A DNA stretch of 5,732 nucleotides from contig JACCSZ010000208.1 in NCBI GenBank assembly GCA_013812695.1, positions 1 through 5,732 on the forward strand, given 5' to 3'. This DNA comes from Gemmatimonadales bacterium. GTDB taxonomy: Bacteria > Gemmatimonadota > Gemmatimonadetes > Gemmatimonadales > GWC2-71-9. The position numbers and the translations under genes are program-made. How positions within the stretch are numbered: the first letter of the stretch is position 1; every line of letters begins with the position of its first letter. Below the pieces are notes generated by a model. The model ran no database searches. It saw nothing but the letters and a program-made list of their open reading frames with translations, and had not been told where the DNA came from. Below, piece after piece: positions 1-5,154 of the stretch.

Positions 1-69
1 TAATTTCGCCGGCGCCGGACGAGACGCTGTGCCGCGGTTTCTGCTCCCAGCCGGTTCGCATTCCTCTCC

Positions 70-74
70 GGGAG
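70..74 (+). promoter_or_regulatory. Shine-Dalgarno that fixes the receptor start
   Basis: GGGAG lies 8 bases before the ATG at 83. The same frame is open back to a GTG at 29, but no purine-rich site precedes that GTG at a useful distance, and starting there would put 18 non-hydrophobic residues ahead of the signal peptide. The site therefore supports 83 as the true start. Confidence 0.7.
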
Positions 75-82
75 TTCGATCG

Positions 83-2308
83 ATGATCCGCGTCAGTGTG
101 GTCCTGGCCGTTGGGCTGTGGGTCGCCACCTCGGCGCAGGCCCAGGTGCTGGACACCACCCGGGACACCACCGCCTTCGAGCTCCCGCCCATCGAAGTGG
201 TCGGGAGCATCCGGCCGAGCGCGGGCCCGCAGGTCGGCTCGGGCGTACCGGCGCGCGTCACCACGCTGGGCGCGGAGGACGTGGACGTCTACGAGCCCCG
301 GGTGCTCTCCGACGCGGTACGGCAGATCGCCGGCTTCTCGACCTACGACGACCTGGGAAGTCCCTACAAGCTCAATATCTCGTCGCGCGGCTTCTACTCG
401 TCGCCGGTCGTCGGCCTGCCGCAGGGAGTGGCGGTCTTTCTCGACGGCGTGCGGATGAACGAGCCGGAGGCTTCGCAGGTCAACTTCGACCTGCTGCCGA
501 CGGATCACGTCCGCCGGGTGGAGGTGCTCTCGGGGAACGGCTCGCTGCTCGGCCGGAACGCCCTGGGCGGCGCGGTCAACCTGGTGACCGCGCGCGGCAC
601 CGGCCCCACCCGCGTCAACCTCGAGGCATCCGGCGGCAGCTTCGGCGCGGCTCGCGGCGAGGCCAACGTCTCGGGGCTCACGCCCGGCGGGTTCGACTGG
701 TACGTCGGCGGCAACTACAACCGGGAGGACGGCTGGCGGGACGTGACGAGCGCCGAGGAGTACAGCGGGTTCCTCAACGTGGGCAAGCTGGGCCAGGTGA
801 GCGGCATCGCGTTTCAAGGCTTCTACGCCAACTCCCGGGTCGAGCCGGCGGGCTCGCTGCCGGAGACGATTTTCGCGAGCAGCCCCGACTCCAACCTCAG
901 CGCGAACGACTACGAAGATCTGTGGGGGTTCCAGGGGTCCGTGCAGGGGTACCGGCAGATCGGTGCGGGACGGGCGTCGGCCACGGTGTACGCACGGCGG
1001 CATCGGGCGGAACGATTCAACGTCAACCAGCCGGGCGACCCCGACGTGTTCGGCATCTCCTTCAACACCAGCGTGGGCTACACGGCCGACTACCGCTGGT
1101 CGACCCTGCTGAACGACAACCTCGCCCTCAGCCTGCGCGGCGGGCTGGACGGCAGCGTGACCCGGGTGCGGATCGACATCTTGGCCGACTCGGTCAAGTT
1201 CGGCGGCTCCCGCTCGCTCACGACGCAGGTCCGGAGTCCGCTCTGGGACATCGCCCCCTACGTGTTGAGCGACCTCACCACGGGTCCGGTCACCTTCTCG
1301 GCGGGCGCCCGTTACGATTACGTGCGCATTCCGTTCGAGAACCTGATCGACCCGACGGCCGATACCGTCGGGTCGTACAGCCGGCTCAATCCCCGGGTCG
1401 GCGTGAGCGTGGCCGTCGCGCCGGGCGCATCGGTGTTCGCGTCGTGGGGCCAGAGCTTCCGGTCGCCGGCGGTGATCGAGAACGCCTGCGCCGACCCCGA
1501 GTCGCCGTGTCCGCTGCCGTTCGCGCTGGGCGACGACCCACCGCTCGATCCGGTCAAGGCCAGCACGGTCGAGGCCGGGTTCCGCTATGCCACCAGTAGT
1601 TTTGCGCTGGATGGCTCGGTGTATCGCACCGGCGTCCGCAACGATATTTTCCTCACCCCGTACGGCGATGAGGACGAGCCGTCCGGGAGCACCATCGACG
1701 GTTTCTTCGTCAACCTCGACCGAACCCGCCGGGTCGGCGTCGAGCTCGGCGCCGCCTATCGCTTCCCCGCGGGGCATTCGGCCTACCTCAACTACGCCTT
1801 CACCCGGGCCACGTTCCAGAGCGAGGCCGAGATCTTCAGCATCCGGTCGTTCGAGGAAGGCGAGGACGGGGAAATCGTCAACCCGTTTCCGACCGAGAAC
1901 GCGGTCGCTCCGGGCGATCGCCTGCCGCTGGTGCCCGATCATCTGCTCAAGGGCGGAGCGACCGTCCGGATCGGCCGCTTCGTCTACGTCGGCGCGGATG
2001 CCCGGTACACGGGCAAGCAGTGGCTGCGCGGCGACGAGGCCAACGAGACCTCGCCGCTCGACGACTACATCGTCGCCGACGCGCGCGTGGGCGTGGAGTT
2101 CGACCGCTGGGAGATCAGTGGCGCGGTCACCAACCTGTTCCAGAACCGCTATGCCGTCTTCGGCACGTTCAACATCAATCAGGGCAACCCGGACGGCCCC
2201 GCCGTGGAGCGGTTCCTGACGCCCGGTCACGAACGGATGTTCCGGCTGATCGTGCGGACGTCGTTCGGCGGGTCGCGCGAGGGCGGCGCCGTGGAGGATG
2301 TCGACTGA
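83..2308 (+). CDS. TonB-dependent outer-membrane receptor, substrate unknown
   Basis: This is a 741-residue outer-membrane active transporter, energised by TonB-ExbB-ExbD. Starting at 83 gives a Sec signal peptide: MIR, a hydrophobic core, then AQA with cleavage after about residue 20. A TonB-box-like segment (PPIEVVG, about 35-41) follows. The plug domain (about 56-172) carries the family hallmarks GVAVFLDGVRMNEP, RRVEVLSGNGSLLGRNALGG and AVNLVT. The rest is a beta-barrel with many alternating aromatic strands, including FRSP, STVEAGFRY, RTRRVGVELG and VTNLFQNRYAVFGTF near the end. There is no carboxypeptidase-like N-terminal domain, so it is not SusC-type, and no N-terminal signalling domain of the FecA type. 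The only two cysteines (469 and 475) sit in one loop. The last strand (RMFRLIVRTSF) is followed by 13 extra acidic/polar residues, which is unusual. The length is normal for the family. The ligand could be a siderophore, cobalamin or another scarce nutrient; nothing nearby decides it. The family call is secure. Confidence 0.95.
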   Translation: MIRVSVVLAVGLWVATSAQAQVLDTTRDTTAFELPPIEVVGSIRPSAGPQVGSGVPARVTTLGAEDVDVYEPRVLSDAVRQIAGFSTYDDLGSPYKLNISSRGFYSSPVVGLPQGVAVFLDGVRMNEPEASQVNFDLLPTDHVRRVEVLSGNGSLLGRNALGGAVNLVTARGTGPTRVNLEASGGSFGAARGEANVSGLTPGGFDWYVGGNYNREDGWRDVTSAEEYSGFLNVGKLGQVSGIAFQGFYANSRVEPAGSLPETIFASSPDSNLSANDYEDLWGFQGSVQGYRQIGAGRASATVYARRHRAERFNVNQPGDPDVFGISFNTSVGYTADYRWSTLLNDNLALSLRGGLDGSVTRVRIDILADSVKFGGSRSLTTQVRSPLWDIAPYVLSDLTTGPVTFSAGARYDYVRIPFENLIDPTADTVGSYSRLNPRVGVSVAVAPGASVFASWGQSFRSPAVIENACADPESPCPLPFALGDDPPLDPVKASTVEAGFRYATSSFALDGSVYRTGVRNDIFLTPYGDEDEPSGSTIDGFFVNLDRTRRVGVELGAAYRFPAGHSAYLNYAFTRATFQSEAEIFSIRSFEEGEDGEIVNPFPTENAVAPGDRLPLVPDHLLKGGATVRIGRFVYVGADARYTGKQWLRGDEANETSPLDDYIVADARVGVEFDRWEISGAVTNLFQNRYAVFGTFNINQGNPDGPAVERFLTPGHERMFRLIVRTSFGGSREGGAVEDVD

Positions 2309-2310
2309 CG

Positions 2311-2330
2311 CGCGGGTGACAGGACTCGCG
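2311..2330 (+). terminator. Stem-loop just after the receptor stop codon
   Basis: CGCGGGT (2311-2317) can pair with ACTCGCG (2324-2330). This gives a 7-bp stem with one G-U pair and a 6-base loop, beginning 2 bases after the stop. No U-tract follows (GCACCCC comes next), so it is not a canonical intrinsic terminator. It may be a 3'-end stabilising hairpin or chance in GC-rich DNA. It overlaps the -35 of the promoter proposed for the next gene. Confidence 0.25.
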
Positions 2331-2345
2331 GCACCCCGTTAGTAT
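2316..2345 (+). promoter_or_regulatory. Candidate sigma70-type promoter for the TM-helix protein
   Basis: GTGACA (2316-2321, 5 of 6 matches to TTGACA) is separated by 18 bases from TAGTAT (2340-2345, 4 of 6 matches to TATAAT). It lies in the gap between receptor and membrane-protein genes and reads toward the latter. The predicted transcription start is near 2351-2354, giving a leader of about 45 bases before the ATG at 2398. This rests on consensus matching only; the true sigma consensus of the host is unknown. Confidence 0.4.
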
Positions 2346-2397
2346 CGTCCGCCATGGTGAAGCATCTGCTCCACGACTCGACTTTGGCGGAGGCCAC

Positions 2398-3294
2398 ATG
2401 CAGGGCACCTCGGTAGCCGTCCCGGTGCGCGACACGGGCGACGCGATCCGCGCCTCCCTCACCGGCGCGCTGAACACCTTGCTCTCGGCGCTTCCGCGGA
2501 TCATCGGCTTCGCGATCATTCTGGTGGTCGGGTGGCTGGTGTCGTCGCTGCTCGCCAAGGGGGTGGCCGCGCTCCTCCACACGATCAGGTTCAACGACCT
2601 GGCGCGCCGGTCCGGGTTCGCGGACTTCGTGCAGAAGATGGGCGTCAAGCAGGATTCGTCCGGTGTCATCGCGAGCATCGCGAAGTGGTTCGTGCGCCTG
2701 ATCACCCTGGTGGTCGCCTTCGACATGCTCGGCTTGCCGGCCGTCTCGGGCGTGCTCCAGCAACTGCTCCTGTGGCTGCCCAACCTGGTGGTGGGTCTGG
2801 TGGTGCTGGTCATCGGCGGGCTCGCTGCCAATGCCCTCTCCCAGCTCGTCCGCGGCGCCACCGCCCAGGCGGGCTTCACCAATCCGGATACGCTCGCCAC
2901 CGTCGCCAAGGTCGCGGTCTGGGTGTTTGCGACCGTGGTCGCCGTCAACCAGTTGGGCGTCGCCACCACGCTCATCAACACGCTGCTGATCGGCGTCGTG
3001 GGCGCCCTGGCGCTCGCCGCCGGACTCGCGTTCGGGCTGGGCGGCCGCGACCGGGCCGCACGGATTCTCGATTCGATCGGCACGCGCGTCGCGGAGGCCG
3101 GGCCCAAGCTCGAGCGCGCGGCGGCGGCGGCGGGCCAGGCAGCCGGGAATGCCGGGGGGACCGCCGGGCGACGGGTGAACGCCAGCCCAGAACCCGTCGA
3201 CGAGAACTGGATGCCACGCTCCGGGCAGGAACGCCGTCGCGTCGTGCGCCCGGGGTCGGATCGACGGGACTTCGTCGCCGTGGCCGCGCCGTGA
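2398..3294 (+). CDS. Conserved-TM-helix membrane protein (CmpX/MscS-related, no MscS beta domain)
   Basis: This 298-residue inner-membrane protein has about five hydrophobic helices (roughly 33-54, 97-113, 126-146, 168-187 and 192-214). They end in the motif GLAFGLGGRDRAARILD (209-225), typical of the conserved TM helix family found in CmpX-like proteins and in the membrane part of some mechanosensitive-channel relatives. The first four helices form two similar units, 32-123 and 127-197. The soluble beta domain of MscS is absent: after residue 225 there is only an Ala/Gly-rich stretch (240-257) and a basic hydrophilic tail containing ERRRVVRPGSDRRDF. Start: GGAGG (2389-2393) lies 4 bases before the ATG, a rather short but usable spacing. 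The likely role is a channel or membrane-stress-related protein; ion selectivity and gating cannot be read from the sequence. A 101-base gap separates it from etfB, so a shared operon is possible but unproven. The family call is good and the function is inferred. Confidence 0.85.
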   Translation: MQGTSVAVPVRDTGDAIRASLTGALNTLLSALPRIIGFAIILVVGWLVSSLLAKGVAALLHTIRFNDLARRSGFADFVQKMGVKQDSSGVIASIAKWFVRLITLVVAFDMLGLPAVSGVLQQLLLWLPNLVVGLVVLVIGGLAANALSQLVRGATAQAGFTNPDTLATVAKVAVWVFATVVAVNQLGVATTLINTLLIGVVGALALAAGLAFGLGGRDRAARILDSIGTRVAEAGPKLERAAAAAGQAAGNAGGTAGRRVNASPEPVDENWMPRSGQERRRVVRPGSDRRDFVAVAAP

Positions 3295-3317
3295 CTCGTC
3301 CTCGCGCCCCGCGCGTT

Positions 3318-3356
3318 CTGGCGGCTTACCACCAGAGCAACTAGGTTTGCCGCCAG
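3318..3356 (+). promoter_or_regulatory. Perfect inverted repeat in the etfB leader
   Basis: CTGGCGGC (3318-3325) and GCCGCCAG (3349-3356) are exact reverse complements. Inside them ACC (3328-3330) can pair with GGT (3344-3346) across a 2x2 mismatch, leaving a 13-base loop. No U-tract follows, so it is not a standard terminator. TAGGTTTG (3342-3349) inside the element matches the TAnnTTTG promoter box known from Bacteroidetes. The half-sites are 31 bp apart centre to centre, about three helical turns, so a protein operator is as plausible as an RNA hairpin. It lies 40 bases before the etfB start. The structure is plain in the sequence; its function is inferred. Confidence 0.4.
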
Positions 3357-3384
3357 TTCGCCGGGCTGGCTCGAGGCTTCTTCC

Positions 3385-3389
3385 GGGAG
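3385..3389 (+). promoter_or_regulatory. Shine-Dalgarno supporting a TTG start for etfB
   Basis: GGGAG lies 6 bases before the TTG at 3396. The nearby GTG at 3391 is out of frame with etfB and meets a TGA within three codons. The family N-terminus (residues MNIAVCMKRVPD) begins exactly at the TTG, so the site and the conserved protein start agree. Confidence 0.7.
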
Positions 3390-3395
3390 CGTGCG

Positions 3396-4148
3396 TTGAA
3401 CATCGCGGTATGCATGAAGCGGGTACCGGACATGGAGTTGCGCTTCGCCATCGCGCCTGATCGCAAGTCGCTCGAGCCGAGCGGGCTCAAGTACGACATG
3501 AGCGATTTCGATGGCTACGCGCTCGAGGTCGCGCTTCGGCTCGTCGAGAAGAGCGGCGCCGGCGAGGTCGTCCTGATCTCGTTGGGTCCCGACGGCGTGC
3601 AGGAGACGCTCCGGAAGGGGCTCGCGATCGGCGCCGCGCGCGCGGTACACCTTCAGGCTGCCGACGTGCCGGTCGACGGCTTCGCCGTCGCCCACGCGCT
3701 TGCGGCGGAGCTCCGAGGCGGCGGCTACGACCTGATCCTGTTCGGTCGGATGGCGACCGACACCGCGAGCGGCACCGTCGGTCCCATGGTGGCGGAGCTG
3801 CTTGGGCTACCGTGTGTCACGGCCATCTCGCAGCTCGACGTCGCGGAGGGCTCCGGCACCGCCAGGCGCGATCTCGAGGGCGCGGCGGAAATGGTGCGGT
3901 TCCCGATGCCGGCCGTGCTCTCCATCGACGAGGGCATCGCGCGGCCGCGACTCGCCACGCTCAAGGGCATCATGGCCGCCAAGAAAAAGCCGCTGGAGGT
4001 TAAGCCGGCCGCGCTGGGTGAGGCGCGTCTGACCGTCGAGGCGATGGCGCTCCCCGCCGAGCGCAGCGGTCCACGGTTCCTCGGCGAGGGGTCGGACGCA
4101 GTGCCCGAGCTGGTGCAGCGGCTTCGGACCGAAGCGAAGGTACTCTGA
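3396..4148 (+). CDS. etfB: Electron transfer flavoprotein subunit beta
   Basis: EtfB pairs with EtfA as a soluble cytoplasmic heterodimer that shuttles electrons from flavin dehydrogenases, classically acyl-CoA dehydrogenases, to ETF:quinone oxidoreductase. At 250 residues it is full length for the family. Visible landmarks: the N-terminal strand IAVCMKRVPD (3-12); the nucleotide-binding loop FGRMATDTASGTVGP (116-130), followed by MVAELLGLP; the EtfB signature region RRDLEGAAEMVRFPMPAVLS (157-176), somewhat degenerate against the PROSITE pattern; and LKGIMAAKKKPLEV (189-202), which corresponds to the loop that docks partner dehydrogenases, with L189 the likely anchor leucine. The start is TTG, a weak codon, behind a good GGGAG. 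The stop overlaps the etfA ATG by one base (TGATG). The nucleotide loop differs from the common QAIDDD or QAIDGD forms, so AMP versus a second FAD is not decided. The family call is secure. Confidence 0.96.
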   Translation: MNIAVCMKRVPDMELRFAIAPDRKSLEPSGLKYDMSDFDGYALEVALRLVEKSGAGEVVLISLGPDGVQETLRKGLAIGAARAVHLQAADVPVDGFAVAHALAAELRGGGYDLILFGRMATDTASGTVGPMVAELLGLPCVTAISQLDVAEGSGTARRDLEGAAEMVRFPMPAVLSIDEGIARPRLATLKGIMAAKKKPLEVKPAALGEARLTVEAMALPAERSGPRFLGEGSDAVPELVQRLRTEAKVL

Positions 4149-5137
4149 TGGCCGGGACGTTCGCGTTCGCGGAATCGCGGAACGGGGAACTGCGGAAGGT
4201 CGGGTTCGAGGCCGTAACGGCGGCCCGGCAGGCGGCGGATGCCTCGGGCGGCGGCGATGTCCACGCGCTGATCGTCGGCGCGCCCGGGATCGCCGCGCAG
4301 GCGGACGCGCTCGGCCGGTATGGCGCCGACAACGTCGTCGTGGTCGAGCATGCGGCGCTCGAGCGGTACAGTCCCGAGGTAGTGGCCGCGACCGCCGCGG
4401 AACGGATCCGGTCCGGCCAATATCGCGCCGCGTTCTTCTCCGCGTCGGCGCAGGGTCGCGACCTGGCGCCGCGGGTCGCCGCGCAACTGGGCGTCACCCT
4501 GGCATCCGACGTCATCGCGTTCGAGCTCCAGGGCGACGATGTGCTCGCGCAGCACCCCGCCTACACCGGAAAGGTGATCGTCACCCTCCGGCTGACGGGC
4601 GTGCCGGCCGTCCTCTCGCTCCGCCCGGGCGCGCTGACCGCCGTCGAGCAGCCCCGGTCGGCGCGGATCGAGCAGGCCGCGCCCGCTGTCGATCCGGCGT
4701 CGGCCCGCGTGGTGGTGACCGAGCTACTCCAGCAGACCGCGACCAAGCTCGACTTGGGCGAGGCGCCCGTCATCGTGAGCGGCGGGCGCGGGCTCCGGGC
4801 GGCCGAGCACTTCAAGCTGGTGGAGGACCTCGCGGCGGCGTTCGGGAACGCCGCGGTGGGCGCCACGCGCGCCGTTACCGACGACGGCTGGCGGCCCGCC
4901 ACCGACCAGATCGGGCAGACCGGCCGGCTGGTGAGCCCGGACCTCTACGTCGCCGTGGGCATCTCGGGCGCCATCCAGCACCTTGCCGGCATGCGCACCG
5001 CCAAGACCATCGTCGCGATCAACAAGGACAAGGACGCGCCGATCTTCAAGGTGGCCGACTACGGGATCGTGGGCGACCTGTTCGAGATCATGCCGCGGCT
5101 CACTGACGAGGTGCGGAAGGCGCGGGGAAGCCGATAG
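4148..5137 (+). CDS. etfA: Electron transfer flavoprotein subunit alpha
   Basis: EtfA carries the redox-active FAD of the ETF heterodimer. It is 329 residues, normal length. The N-terminal EtfB-like domain includes GRDLAPRVAAQLG (103-115) and SLRPG (157-161). The C-terminal FAD domain shows SGGRG (211-215), GATRAVTDDGW (238-248, with R241 matching the conserved flavin-contacting arginine) and QIGQTG (254-259). It also has a complete match to the PROSITE ETF-alpha signature from L266 to N292 (LYVAVGISGAIQH, then G281 and AIN), followed by APIFKVADYGIVGDLFEIMP. No key residue is missing. The ATG shares its A with the etfB TGA. A GAAGG at 4136-4140, inside the end of etfB, sits 7 bases upstream. 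The overlap implies translational coupling and equal subunit supply. No dehydrogenase, quinone reductase or FixCX-like gene is visible, so the electron donor and acceptor are unknown. Confidence 0.97.
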   Translation: MAGTFAFAESRNGELRKVGFEAVTAARQAADASGGGDVHALIVGAPGIAAQADALGRYGADNVVVVEHAALERYSPEVVAATAAERIRSGQYRAAFFSASAQGRDLAPRVAAQLGVTLASDVIAFELQGDDVLAQHPAYTGKVIVTLRLTGVPAVLSLRPGALTAVEQPRSARIEQAAPAVDPASARVVVTELLQQTATKLDLGEAPVIVSGGRGLRAAEHFKLVEDLAAAFGNAAVGATRAVTDDGWRPATDQIGQTGRLVSPDLYVAVGISGAIQHLAGMRTAKTIVAINKDKDAPIFKVADYGIVGDLFEIMPRLTDEVRKARGSR

Positions 5138-5154
5138 CGCCTCCTTCGCCCCTC

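Noticed and set aside
1..18. TAATTTCG at the left edge (close to TAnnTTTG) and the 10-bp palindrome CCGGCGCCGG at 9-18
   Set aside because: The promoter box has one mismatch and its upstream half lies outside the window. The palindrome has no loop and is expected by chance in GC-rich DNA. TAA at 1-3 could equally be the stop of an unseen gene.
29..82. Extended start of the receptor at GTG 29
   Set aside because: It would add 18 residues ahead of a good signal peptide and has no ribosome binding site; ATG 83 has GGGAG at proper spacing.
1..82. Cobalamin or other riboswitch ahead of the TonB receptor
   Set aside because: I looked for conserved riboswitch boxes and saw none in the 82 visible bases; an element further upstream cannot be excluded.
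118..1599. 493-codon plus-strand frame inside the receptor gene
   Set aside because: It is a second-phase reading of the receptor; the protein is Arg/Gly-rich and low in complexity, while the receptor frame has clear family motifs.
3303..3315. CGCG-CCCCG-CGCG mini hairpin after the membrane-protein stop
   Set aside because: There are only 4 pairs and just two T residues follow; not distinguishable from background in this base composition.
2175..3695. 506-codon open frame on the minus strand across the membrane-protein gene and into etfB
   Set aside because: It lies antisense to well-supported genes, spans their intergenic gap, and its translation is Arg/Ser/Thr/Pro-rich with no domain: a typical high-GC shadow frame.
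3725..4555. 276-codon minus-strand frame across etfB and etfA
   Set aside because: It is antisense to two secure genes and shows no recognisable motif or ribosome binding site.
5124..5152. Possible hairpin between the convergent etfA and aminotransferase ends (GGGGAAG with CTTCGCCCC)
   Set aside because: The stem needs a 2-base bulge, includes the etfA stop in its loop, and has no U-tract on either side; too weak to call a bidirectional terminator.
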